Shown piece after piece: positions 20,972-29,681 of a DNA stretch of 64,000 bases (position 1 is its first letter; each line of letters begins with the position of its first letter). Under the pieces are notes generated by a model. The model was not told the DNA's origin and searched no databases. It saw only the letters and a list, made by a program, of their open reading frames with translations. Source of the DNA: Corynebacterium rhinophilum (GTDB lineage Bacteria > Actinomycetota > Actinomycetes > Mycobacteriales > Mycobacteriaceae); NCBI RefSeq assembly GCF_030227225.1, contig NZ_JASPHQ010000009.1, positions 30,204 through 94,203 of the forward strand, written 5' to 3'. A program made the position numbers and the translations under genes.

Positions 20972-20999
20972 AATTACGCAACATTTGTATGCCGTAATT
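20972..20999. promoter_or_regulatory. Inverted repeat upstream of narK (possible operator)
   Basis: AATTACG and CGTAATT form a perfect 7-bp inverted repeat with a 14-bp spacer, about 90 bp before narK. It is a candidate operator for a dimeric regulator such as the ArnR-like protein encoded at 36371-37030; the link is inference. Confidence 0.35.
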
Positions 21000-21089
21000 A
21001 GATACGGGTTTTACCGGTTTTATTTACCTTTTTGAGCATAGTCGCCGGTAGATTAAGGAGTTGAACGACCTACTACCTGTGAGGAAATC

Positions 21090-22415
21090 ATGACTGCTCT
21101 TGATACCTCAGGCAAAGTCATCCAAGGTTGGGATCCAGAAGATTCCGACCACTGGGATTCCAAAATTGCCTGGCGCACGCTGTGGATCTCCACATTTGTT
21201 CTTATCATTGGCTTTGCCACTTGGTACCTCGTATCGGCAATTGCCCCGCAGTTGAACCAGATTGGTTTCGACTTAACCCGCAGCCAGCTCTACTGGCTAA
21301 CAGCCATCCCCGGATTGGCGTGCGGTATCTTCCGTCTCATCTTCATGTTCCTGCCGCCCATCCTCGGCACGCGCAAGCTCGTCTTCAGCTCCTCGCTGCT
21401 GTTTATCATCCCCATGCTGGGCTGGTTCTTCGCGGTGCAGGACTCCTCCACCCCTTACTGGTGGCTGATGACCCTCGCCTTCCTCTCCGGCATCGGCGGC
21501 GGCGTGTTCTCCGGCTTCATGCCCTCGACCGGCTACTTCTTCCCCAAGCGCCTGTCCGGTACCGCGCTGGGTATCCAGGCCGGCATCGGTAACTTCGGTA
21601 TCTCCTTCATCCAGCTGGTTGCCCCATGGCTCATGGGCTTTACCCTGCTGGGTGTAGGTTTTGTTGCCCCGCAGCGCACCGATGACGGCGAAATCTTTGT
21701 CCACAACCCCGCCATCTTCTTGGTGCCGTGGGCCATCGTCGGCGCATTCCTGGCATGGACCCTGCTCAAGGATGTTCCCGTGAAGGCGAATTTCCGCCAG
21801 CAGATGGACATCTTTGGCAATAAGAACACCTGGATTCTTACCGTCGTCTACTTCATGACCTTCGGCGCATTTTCAGGCTTCGCCGCGCAAACCGCGCTGC
21901 TTATTAACCAGATCTTCGGCGAAGGCTCCGAATTTGCCGGCACCTACGAGAACCTGCCCGCCGGCGCGAGCTACGCCTTCCTCGGACCACTTATCGGTGC
22001 GCTCGTCCGCGCCCTGTGGGGACCGCTGTGCGATAAGTTCGGCGGCGCCATCTGGACCTTCATTGGCTGCCTGGGCATGACCATCTTTACGGTCGTGGCC
22101 ACCTTCTTCCTCACCCCGGACGAGCCGGATGAGGTCTGGTGGTTCCTGGGCACCATGCTCATTTTCTTCTTCTTCACGGGCTTGGGCAACGCCGGCACGT
22201 TTAAGCAAATGCCCATGATTTTGCCCAAGCGCCAAGCAGGCGGCGTTATCGGTTGGACCGGTGCCATCGGCGCCTTCGGCCCGTTTGTCGCAGGTGTCTT
22301 GCTTTCCATGATGTCTGCACCGACGTTCTTCTGGGGCTGCGCCGTGTACTTCGCCATCACCACCGTGCTGGTGTGGATCTACTACGCCCGCCCCAACGCC
22401 CCATTCCCCGGATAA
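21090..22415 (+). CDS. narK: Nitrate/nitrite transporter NarK (MFS)
   Basis: A 441-residue major facilitator with about 12 transmembrane segments. The nitrate-signature region GFMPSTGYFFPKRLSGTALG and the second one near GLGNAGTFKQMPMILPKR identify the NarK/NasA family. It takes up nitrate and exports nitrite for the cytoplasmic NarG active site. It heads the narKGHJI operon; narG follows after 19 bp. A GAGGAAA Shine-Dalgarno precedes the ATG. Confidence 0.96.
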   Translation: MTALDTSGKVIQGWDPEDSDHWDSKIAWRTLWISTFVLIIGFATWYLVSAIAPQLNQIGFDLTRSQLYWLTAIPGLACGIFRLIFMFLPPILGTRKLVFSSSLLFIIPMLGWFFAVQDSSTPYWWLMTLAFLSGIGGGVFSGFMPSTGYFFPKRLSGTALGIQAGIGNFGISFIQLVAPWLMGFTLLGVGFVAPQRTDDGEIFVHNPAIFLVPWAIVGAFLAWTLLKDVPVKANFRQQMDIFGNKNTWILTVVYFMTFGAFSGFAAQTALLINQIFGEGSEFAGTYENLPAGASYAFLGPLIGALVRALWGPLCDKFGGAIWTFIGCLGMTIFTVVATFFLTPDEPDEVWWFLGTMLIFFFFTGLGNAGTFKQMPMILPKRQAGGVIGWTGAIGAFGPFVAGVLLSMMSAPTFFWGCAVYFAITTVLVWIYYARPNAPFPG

Positions 22416-22434
22416 TTAGGAGCTTTCATTCCCC

Positions 22435-25400
22435 ATGACTGCATACTTCGCGCCCGAACAAGGCAACTCAAATCCACTCTTTAAGCTTGGCGCCTACCTG
22501 CGCAAAGGCGAAGCTACCGATTCCGGCCAGCAGCTTTTCTTAAAAGGCGGCCGCCAGGCAGACGTCTTCTACCGCAACCGCTGGGCCTTCGACAAGATGG
22601 TGCGCTCCACCCACGGCGTGAACTGCACCGGTTCGTGCTCGTGGAAGGTCTACGTCAAAGACGGCGTCATCACCTGGGAATCCCAGGCGGTGGATTACCC
22701 CACCACCGGCAATGACATGCCAGAATACGAGCCCCGCGGCTGCCCGCGCGGTGCCTCCTTTTCCTGGTACACCTACTCTCCTACCCGCGTGCGCTACCCG
22801 TACGCCCGCGGTGTGCTGGTGGATATGTTCCGCGAGGAAAAGGCAAAGCACGGCGATTCCGTCCTAGCATGGCGCGCCATCCAAGAGGACCCAGAAAAGC
22901 GCAAGGCGTATATCTCCCAGCGCGGCAAGGGCGGGCTTATCCGCATCTCCTATGAAGAGGCCATCGATATCGCCTCGGCCGCGCACGTCTACACCATCCG
23001 CAAGTACGGACCGGACCGCATCAACGGCTTTACCGTGATCCCGGCCATGTCCCAGATCTCCTATGGCGCGGGCATGCGCTTCCTGCAGACCATCGGCGGC
23101 GTCGCGCTCTCCTTCTATGACTGGTACGCCGACCTTCCCCCGGCATCGCCGCAGACCTTCGGCGACCAGACCGACGTCCCGGAATCCGGTGACTGGTACA
23201 ACTCTTCCTACCTCATGATGTGGGGCTCGAATATCCCGGTTACCCGCACCCCGGACGCCCACTTCATGGTGGAGTCGCGCTACAAGGGCACCAAGGTCGT
23301 CGTGGTCTCGCCCGACTTTGCCGATAACACCAAGTTCGCCGATGAATGGGCCCGCATCGAGCCCGGCACCGACGCCGCGCTCGCCTTTGCCATGGGCCAC
23401 GTCATTTTGAAGACCTTCCACGTGGACCGCCAGGAACCGTACTTCCTGAACTACATGCGCAAATACACCGACTCGCCCTTCCTGGTGTCCCTGGAAGACC
23501 GCGGCGACGGTACCTACACACCGGGCAAGTTCCTCACCGCCTCGCAGCTTGCCGATGCCACCTTGAACTCCTCCCCCAACGCCACCCACCGTGGCCTGGT
23601 AATGGAGGAAGACGGGCGCATCGTTGACCCAGGCGGCACCGTGGCAGACCGCTGGGATAACGAAAGCGCCAAGTGGAACCTGGCGCTGGACAACGCCGAT
23701 CCGGTCATGTCCATCGCAGAAACCGATAGCTTTGACACCGCCGAGGTGCTCTTCCCCCGCTTTGACCTCGATACCAACCCAGAGGACGTGGGAACCGATA
23801 AGCCGATTGGCGCGGGCATCGTCCACCGCGGCGTCCCCGTCCGCGAGGTCGACGGCAAGCTCGTTACCACCGTCTTCGACATCATGCTCGCCCACTACGG
23901 CGTCAACCGCGAGGACCTCCACCTGCCGGGTAGCTGGCCGAAGGACTTCCACGATTCCAGCGAAGTCGGCACCCCCGCTTGGCAGGAAGAGCTCACGGGC
24001 GTGGCCGCCGATACCGCCATCCGCATCGGCCGCGAATTCGCGCAAAACGCCGCGGATTCTAAGGGCCGCTCACAGATCATCATGGGCGCTGGCGTCAACC
24101 ACTACTTCCACGCCGATAATATCTACCGCACCTTCTTGGCGCTGACCTCCATGTGCGGCACCCAGGGCGTTAACGGCGGCGGTTGGGCGCACTACGTGGG
24201 CCAGGAAAAACTGCGCCCGATCAATGGCTGGACCCAGTGGGCTATGGCCGCCGACTGGCAGCGCCCGCCGCGCCACATGATTTCTACCGGCTTCTACTAC
24301 TTCGCCACCGAGCAGTACCGCTACGATAATTCGCGCGCGTCCCACTTGGGCTCGCCGCTGGCTAGCCACGGTTCCATCGGGGACAAGATGGTCTCCGATA
24401 CCATGGCGGAATCCATGCGCCGCGGCTGGATGCCGGCCTACCCGCAGTTCAACCGCAACTCCCTCTTCCTTGCCGATGAAGCCGATGAGGCCGGCATGGA
24501 CATCAATGACTACGTGGTCCAAGAGCTAGAAAGCGGCCGCCTAGAGTTCTCCTATGACAACCCGTCTGCCGAGGAGAACTGGCCGCGCATCCTGCTCAAC
24601 TGGCGCACCAACCTGCTCGGCTCGTCCGCCAAGGGCACCGAGTTCTTCCTGCGCCACCTGCTGGGCATCGACTCGGATGCCACCGCGGAAGAACTAGCCC
24701 CCGAAGACCGCCCGCGCAGCATCAAGTGGGTGGATAAGGCACCGGAGGGCAAGCTGGATCTGATGATGACCACGGACTTCCGCAATACCTCCACCACGCT
24801 GGTTTCGGACCTCATTTTCCCGGCCGCAACCTGGTACGAAAAGCACGACATGTCCTCTACCGACATGCACCCGTACCTGCACTCATTTAACGCGGCGATT
24901 AACCCGCCGTGGGAGGCCCGCTCGGACTACGAGGTCTTCCGGGACCTGGCCGCAGCGCTCTCTGATAAAGCCACCAAGTGGCTGGGCGTGCAACGCGATG
25001 TCATTACCCAGCCGAGCCACCACGACAGCCCGGACGAGCTCGGCATGCCCAATGGCATCGTCCCCGACCCCGAAGAACAGGGCCTTATCCCTGGGGTCAC
25101 GATGCCGAAGCTTCATGTGGTCGAGCGCGACTACACCAAGGTCTACGAAAAGTGGGCGCACTTGGGCCCGCTTCCCGCCAAGGCCGGCACCGGCGTGCAC
25201 GGCACCAAGTTCAACGTGGAAAAGCAGGTCAAAGAACTCGAGCTCATCTGTGGCACCACGGAGACCTCCATGGGCGAGCTGGTGGATCTGTCCAAGGACA
25301 CCAAGGTTATCGACGCTATCTTGCACCTGTCTGGTGTCTCCAACGGTGAGCTAGCCAAGCAAGGCTTTGAGTTCCTATCCTCGCGCACCGGCAAGGATCT

Positions 25401-26172
25401 GACCCCGCTGGGCGCTCCCGATGAAGACGTACGCATCACGTGGGACGACATCAAAGAACGCCCGAAGGAGGTCATCACCTCCCCCGAGTGGACCGCAGAT
25501 AAGCGCAATAAGCGCCGCTACACCGCCTTTTCCATCAACGTCGAGTTTGAAAAGCCCTGGCACACGCTGACCGGCCGCATGCAGTACTACATCGACCACG
25601 ACTGGTTTATGGACTACGGCGAATCGCTGCCGATCTTCCGCCCACCGCTCGACCACGTCCACATGCACGGCGAATTCGCGCCGGGCACGGAATTGACCAA
25701 TGACCGCGGCGAGGCTGAGGTCACCCTGCGTTACCTCACCACGCACAATAAGTGGTCCATCCACTCGCAGTACTTTGACAACCTGCACGTGCTGTCCATC
25801 TCGCGCGGTGGCCAGGTGGTCTGGATGTCCAATAAGGACGCCGAGAAAATCGGTGTGACAGACAATGACTGGGTTGAGGTATATAACCGCAACGGCGTCG
25901 TCTCCGCCCGCGCCATTGTTTCCCACCGCATCCCGGAGGGAACTATGCTGTGCAACCACGCACAGGAGCGCACCGTGGGCACGCCGATCAACGAGCACAC
26001 CGGCCGCCGCGGCGGCACGCATAACTCGCTGACCCGCATTTCCATCAAACCGGTGCACATCGCTGGCGGCTATGGCCAGCTGACCTACCACTTCAACTAC
26101 ATCGGCCCTACCGGCAATAACCGCGATGAAGTCACCCGCGTGCGCCGCCGTTCCCAGGAGGTATCCTACTAA
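22435..26172 (+). CDS. narG: Respiratory nitrate reductase alpha subunit
   Basis: A 1245-residue catalytic subunit with bis-MGD molybdenum. The FS0 cluster ligands are His60, Cys64, Cys68 and Cys103 (pattern HGVNCTGSC and RGCPRG), the histidine being diagnostic for NarG. The YADLPPASP to SGDWYNSSYLMMWGSN segment contains the Mo-coordinating Asp. It reduces nitrate to nitrite on the cytoplasmic side. No export signal is cleaved. Its stop overlaps the narH start (TAATG). Confidence 0.98.
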   Translation: MTAYFAPEQGNSNPLFKLGAYLRKGEATDSGQQLFLKGGRQADVFYRNRWAFDKMVRSTHGVNCTGSCSWKVYVKDGVITWESQAVDYPTTGNDMPEYEPRGCPRGASFSWYTYSPTRVRYPYARGVLVDMFREEKAKHGDSVLAWRAIQEDPEKRKAYISQRGKGGLIRISYEEAIDIASAAHVYTIRKYGPDRINGFTVIPAMSQISYGAGMRFLQTIGGVALSFYDWYADLPPASPQTFGDQTDVPESGDWYNSSYLMMWGSNIPVTRTPDAHFMVESRYKGTKVVVVSPDFADNTKFADEWARIEPGTDAALAFAMGHVILKTFHVDRQEPYFLNYMRKYTDSPFLVSLEDRGDGTYTPGKFLTASQLADATLNSSPNATHRGLVMEEDGRIVDPGGTVADRWDNESAKWNLALDNADPVMSIAETDSFDTAEVLFPRFDLDTNPEDVGTDKPIGAGIVHRGVPVREVDGKLVTTVFDIMLAHYGVNREDLHLPGSWPKDFHDSSEVGTPAWQEELTGVAADTAIRIGREFAQNAADSKGRSQIIMGAGVNHYFHADNIYRTFLALTSMCGTQGVNGGGWAHYVGQEKLRPINGWTQWAMAADWQRPPRHMISTGFYYFATEQYRYDNSRASHLGSPLASHGSIGDKMVSDTMAESMRRGWMPAYPQFNRNSLFLADEADEAGMDINDYVVQELESGRLEFSYDNPSAEENWPRILLNWRTNLLGSSAKGTEFFLRHLLGIDSDATAEELAPEDRPRSIKWVDKAPEGKLDLMMTTDFRNTSTTLVSDLIFPAATWYEKHDMSSTDMHPYLHSFNAAINPPWEARSDYEVFRDLAAALSDKATKWLGVQRDVITQPSHHDSPDELGMPNGIVPDPEEQGLIPGVTMPKLHVVERDYTKVYEKWAHLGPLPAKAGTGVHGTKFNVEKQVKELELICGTTETSMGELVDLSKDTKVIDAILHLSGVSNGELAKQGFEFLSSRTGKDLTPLGAPDEDVRITWDDIKERPKEVITSPEWTADKRNKRRYTAFSINVEFEKPWHTLTGRMQYYIDHDWFMDYGESLPIFRPPLDHVHMHGEFAPGTELTNDRGEAEVTLRYLTTHNKWSIHSQYFDNLHVLSISRGGQVVWMSNKDAEKIGVTDNDWVEVYNRNGVVSARAIVSHRIPEGTMLCNHAQERTVGTPINEHTGRRGGTHNSLTRISIKPVHIAGGYGQLTYHFNYIGPTGNNRDEVTRVRRRSQEVSY

Positions 26173-27764
26173 TGAAAGTCATGGCCCAAATCTCCATGAT
26201 CATGAACCTGGACAAGTGCATTGGTTGCCACACGTGTTCAGTTACCTGTAAGCAGGCATGGACCAACCGCGAAGGCACCGAGTACATCTGGTTCAATAAC
26301 GTCGAAACCCGCCCCGGCCTCGGCTACCCGCGCACCTGGGAGGACCAGGAAAAGTGGAAGGGCGGCTGGGAGCGCACGGCATCCGGCAAGATCAAGCCCA
26401 AGGCCGGCGGCCGCCTCAAGAAGCTGGCTACCCTCTTCCACAACCCCAACCTGCCCACCATCCAGGATTACTACGAGCCCTGGACCTACCAGTACGAGGA
26501 CCTGATGGGCGCCGAGGCGGGCCAGAAGACCCAGCCGACCGCCAAGCCGGTCTCCCAGATCGACGGCCGGGACATCGGCAAGATTGAATGGTCCTCCAAC
26601 TGGGACGATAACCTGGGTGGCTCTACTGCCACGCTTGACGATGACCCCGTGCTCCACAACATGAACCTCGAGGTCAAGAAGGAAATCGAAGACTCGTTCA
26701 TGTTCTACCTGCCGCGTATTTGCGAGCACTGCATGAACCCGACCTGCGTATCCTCCTGCCCCTCCGGTGCGATGTACAAGCGCACCGAGGACGGCATCGT
26801 CTTGGTGGACCAGGACCGCTGCCGCGGCTGGCGCATGTGCGTATCCGGCTGCCCGTATAAGAAGGTCTACTTCAACCACAAAACTGGCAAGGCCGAAAAG
26901 TGCACGCTGTGCTACCCGCGCCTCGAGGTGGGACAGCCCACCGTGTGCTCCGAGACCTGCGTGGGCCGCCTGCGTTACTTGGGCGTCATCCTCTACGATG
27001 CCGACCGTGTCGCCGAGGCCGCCTCCACCGAGAATGAGCAGGACCTTTTCGAGGCCCAAAAGTCGATCATGCTCGACCCACACGATCCAGAGGTTGTCCG
27101 CGCAGCTCAGGCCGAGGGCATCCCGCACTCCTGGATCGACGCCGCGCAGCAGTCGCCGATTTACGATCTCATCTTCAAGTACGGCGTCGCTCTGCCGCTG
27201 CACCCGGAGTATCGCACGCTGCCGATGGTCTGGTACATCCCGCCGCTGTCGCCCATCGTTGACAAGGTGACCGCAACCGGCAACGACGGCGAGGACCACA
27301 AGATCCTCTTCTCGGCGCTATCGAATATGCGCATTCCGCTGGAATACTTGGCAGGCCTATTTACCGCCGGCGATACCGTCCCGGTAGAAAAGTCGCTGCG
27401 CCGGCTCGTCGCTATGCGCTCGTATATGCGCGATATCAACCTGGGCAACGAACCGCAAGAGGAGATCGCCCAGGCAGTCGGTATGACGGGCAGGGACATG
27501 GAAGGCATGTACCGCCTGTTGTCCATCGCTAAATACGATGACCGCTACGTCATTCCCACCGCCTCGCCGGAATCCCCGCGCGGCATTACCGATTTGGATC
27601 CGTTTGGCGATGTGGACCCAGCCAAGGCCTCCGAAGACGTCTTCCACGACCTTGGCATGGGCGCGCCCGAGGCCTGCACCCACGGCGCCGAACCGCAAGG
27701 TAAGGTCTCGCTGCTCTCCTGGAGCGGCGACCGCCCCGATGCCATGTTCCCGCCGCGGAAGTAG
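26172..27764 (+). CDS. narH: Respiratory nitrate reductase beta subunit (Fe-S)
   Basis: A 530-residue electron-transfer subunit. Cysteine groups appear in order: CIGCHTCSVTCKQ (from residue 16), CEHCMNPTCVSSCP, CRGWRMCVSGCP and CTLCYPRL...CSETC. The Trp in CRGWRMC marks the [3Fe-4S] site found in NarH. It passes electrons from the NarI hemes to NarG. An alternative in-frame start (MAQISMI) lies three codons in. narJ starts 8 bp downstream. Confidence 0.98.
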   Translation: MKVMAQISMIMNLDKCIGCHTCSVTCKQAWTNREGTEYIWFNNVETRPGLGYPRTWEDQEKWKGGWERTASGKIKPKAGGRLKKLATLFHNPNLPTIQDYYEPWTYQYEDLMGAEAGQKTQPTAKPVSQIDGRDIGKIEWSSNWDDNLGGSTATLDDDPVLHNMNLEVKKEIEDSFMFYLPRICEHCMNPTCVSSCPSGAMYKRTEDGIVLVDQDRCRGWRMCVSGCPYKKVYFNHKTGKAEKCTLCYPRLEVGQPTVCSETCVGRLRYLGVILYDADRVAEAASTENEQDLFEAQKSIMLDPHDPEVVRAAQAEGIPHSWIDAAQQSPIYDLIFKYGVALPLHPEYRTLPMVWYIPPLSPIVDKVTATGNDGEDHKILFSALSNMRIPLEYLAGLFTAGDTVPVEKSLRRLVAMRSYMRDINLGNEPQEEIAQAVGMTGRDMEGMYRLLSIAKYDDRYVIPTASPESPRGITDLDPFGDVDPAKASEDVFHDLGMGAPEACTHGAEPQGKVSLLSWSGDRPDAMFPPRK

Positions 27765-27772
27765 GTGAAGCC

Positions 27773-28600
27773 GTGAATATCTTCGATAAACTCCGCAAAC
27801 GCCAGGAATCCCTGCAGCGGCAATCGGCCCAGCAGGGTGGCGATGCCCCCGTGGCAGGATTCGGAACACCCGCTGGCATCGGTTCCATGGGCGGTGCCAA
27901 GGACGTCGAAAAGACGCTGCGCACCCACACAGGTCAAGTCCCCAATGAATTTGTCACGCCGGTCGAGGTCACTGAAGACCAGCGGCGAATCGTCGCCATG
28001 GCCGTGTCCGTGCTGCTGAATTACCCCGGCGAAGATATCTTTGACCGCCTCTCCGCGGTCGAAGACCAAGTAGATGACCTGCCGCTGGCCATTGCCACCG
28101 ACTTCATCAACTTCGCCGAATGGGCCCGCAGCATCGGCCCCCGCGGCTTGGAAGAACACTACGTCGAGACCTTTGACCAGCGCCGACGCTGCGCGCTGTA
28201 CCTGTCCTACTTTGCTGTTGGCGATACCCGCCAGCGTGGAATGGCCATTTTGTCCTTCCGCCAGCAATTAGAATCGCTCGGCTTCGAGATTTCGGATGCA
28301 GAGCTACCTGATCACCTCTGCGTCGTCCTCGAAGCCCTCGCCATGAGCGAGGGGGATACGCACGAGCGCGCCGTCGAATTAGTGGCCAGCTACCGCGAAG
28401 GAATCGAGGTGCTGCGCGCGGCCCTCGCCCGCGAGCGTTCGCCGTATGTCAGCTTGATCGTCGCGCTGTGCAAGGCCCTTCCAGAAGTCGATTCTGATAC
28501 CGCGCAAAAGTACGTCGATCTCATCCGCACCGGCCCACCCGCCGAGATGGTCGGCATTGCAGACCTTCCCTTCCCCACTACCCAACCAGACCTCGTCTAG
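27773..28600 (+). CDS. narJ: Nitrate reductase molybdenum cofactor assembly chaperone
   Basis: A 275-residue TorD/NarJ-family chaperone with the LLNYPGEDIFDRL region and the FDQRRRCALYLSYFAVGDTRQRG motif typical of NarJ. It binds apo-NarG and helps insert the Mo and FS0 cofactors. The start is a GTG at 27773 with AGGTG Shine-Dalgarno overlapping the narH stop. The N-terminal 60 residues are an unusual Gln/Gly-rich extension. Confidence 0.93.
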   Translation: MNIFDKLRKRQESLQRQSAQQGGDAPVAGFGTPAGIGSMGGAKDVEKTLRTHTGQVPNEFVTPVEVTEDQRRIVAMAVSVLLNYPGEDIFDRLSAVEDQVDDLPLAIATDFINFAEWARSIGPRGLEEHYVETFDQRRRCALYLSYFAVGDTRQRGMAILSFRQQLESLGFEISDAELPDHLCVVLEALAMSEGDTHERAVELVASYREGIEVLRAALARERSPYVSLIVALCKALPEVDSDTAQKYVDLIRTGPPAEMVGIADLPFPTTQPDLV

Positions 28601-28610
28601 GAGCCACATC

Positions 28611-29390
28611 ATGTTTGATAACTTCCTCTGGGGTGCCTTCCCGTGGTTAGCCATCGCGGCGTTCTTTGTGGGCATCTTCTGGCGGTGGCGTTCCGACCAA
28701 TTCGGCTGGACCACCCACTCCTCCCAAATCTATGAATCCAAGCTGCTGCGTTTATCCTCGCCGCTTTTCCACTGGGGCATGGTCTTCGTGGTCATTGGCC
28801 ACCTAATGGGCTTGGCATTCCCCAAATCTTGGACCCAGGCCGTTGGCATCAGCGACCACGCCTACCATCTCTTGGCCACCATCCCCGGCTCCATCGCCGC
28901 TCTGGCGGTCCTGCTGGGCTTTGCCGGTTTGCTGTACCGCAGGCTAAAGAACCGCTCCGTATTCTTGTCCACCTCCACCTCGGATAAGGTCATGTACGCG
29001 CTGCTCGGCCTCGCACTGGTATCGGGTTCTTTTGCCACCTTTACCCTGCAGCTTTTTGACCTCGCCGGCACCGGCGGGTACGACTACCGCGAAACCATTT
29101 CCCCGTGGCTGCGCCAGCTGTTGATCTTCAACATCCAGCCAGACCTCATGGCCAGTGCCCCGTGGCAATTTAAGGTCCACGTCCTCTGCGGATTCACCAT
29201 CATCGCCGTGTGGCCCTTTACCCGCCTTGTCCACGCGTTCTCGGCGCCGGTCGGCTACGTTACCCGCCCGTACGTGGTCTACCGTTCCCGCGATGAGCGC
29301 ACCACCCCGATGCGCTCCAATACCGCGTGGGAGCCTATCCGCTCCAACCGGAAGCAATTGGAAGGAGAAACCCCGGGCCACGGTGCCTAG
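28611..29390 (+). CDS. narI: Respiratory nitrate reductase gamma subunit (cytochrome b)
   Basis: A 259-residue membrane protein with five predicted helices and conserved histidines (LFHWGMVFVVIGHLMG and the later KVHVLCGFTIIA and RLVHAFS) that bind two b hemes. It oxidises menaquinol and feeds NarH. I start at the ATG at 28611 (MFDNFLWGAFPW), 10 bp after narJ, with a GGAG Shine-Dalgarno; the frame extends upstream inside narJ. A terminator follows at 29410. Confidence 0.96.
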   Translation: MFDNFLWGAFPWLAIAAFFVGIFWRWRSDQFGWTTHSSQIYESKLLRLSSPLFHWGMVFVVIGHLMGLAFPKSWTQAVGISDHAYHLLATIPGSIAALAVLLGFAGLLYRRLKNRSVFLSTSTSDKVMYALLGLALVSGSFATFTLQLFDLAGTGGYDYRETISPWLRQLLIFNIQPDLMASAPWQFKVHVLCGFTIIAVWPFTRLVHAFSAPVGYVTRPYVVYRSRDERTTPMRSNTAWEPIRSNRKQLEGETPGHGA

Positions 29391-29409
29391 GTAGTTCCTC
29401 GGTCCTTTC

Positions 29410-29454
29410 ACCGCTGCGCGCTGTCCAATATTTGGATGGCCCGCGGCGGTTTCC
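29410..29454 (+). terminator. Probable terminator of narKGHJI
   Basis: ACCGC-GCG / CGC-GCGGT stem with an inner TCCA/TGGA pairing, followed by TTTCC. It lies 20 bp past the narI stop. The T-run is short. Confidence 0.6.
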
Positions 29455-29510
29455 TTATGTCTACGTTTACTCCGGCGCTCCCCATGCACCCACCACTCGC
29501 CTCCCACGCG

Positions 29511-29573
29511 CCCTTCGCGCTCACCGGCAAGGCGGTGCGCCCGTAGATACTTCCACCCAGTGAGCGCCAAGGA
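29511..29573. repeat. 63-bp inverted-repeat element, copy 2
   Basis: Left arm CCCTTCGCGCTCAC (29511-29524) is identical to copy 1; right arm GTGAGCGCCAAGGA (29560-29573) has two changes. The span is again 63 bp. On the minus strand its core contains GGTGGAAGTATCTACGGG, close to the core of copy 3. Confidence 0.8.
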
Positions 29574-29597
29574 GAGGCTAGCAATAAAGAACCCCGC

Positions 29598-29660
29598 CCC
29601 TTCGCGCTCACGGGGAGAGGTGGAACTACCTATCGGCAGTGCCCTGGTGAGCGCGAAGGA
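29598..29660. repeat. 63-bp inverted-repeat element, copy 3
   Basis: Arms CCCTTCGCGCTCAC (29598-29611) and GTGAGCGCGAAGGA (29647-29660), again 63 bp end to end, with CCCCG/CGGGG extending the stem outward. The core GGTGGAACTACCTATCGG resembles the minus-strand core of copy 2. It lies directly after the NirK-like gene on the minus strand and is followed there by CTTTATT, so it can act as that gene's terminator. Confidence 0.85.
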
Positions 29661-29681
29661 CGGGGTGGGGTTGGCAACGCT

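Noticed and set aside
22864..24045. 393-codon open frame opposite narG
   Set aside because: Antisense to the conserved narG catalytic region, no Shine-Dalgarno or family.
26238..27299. 353-codon open frame opposite narH
   Set aside because: Antisense to the cysteine motifs of narH; shadow frame.
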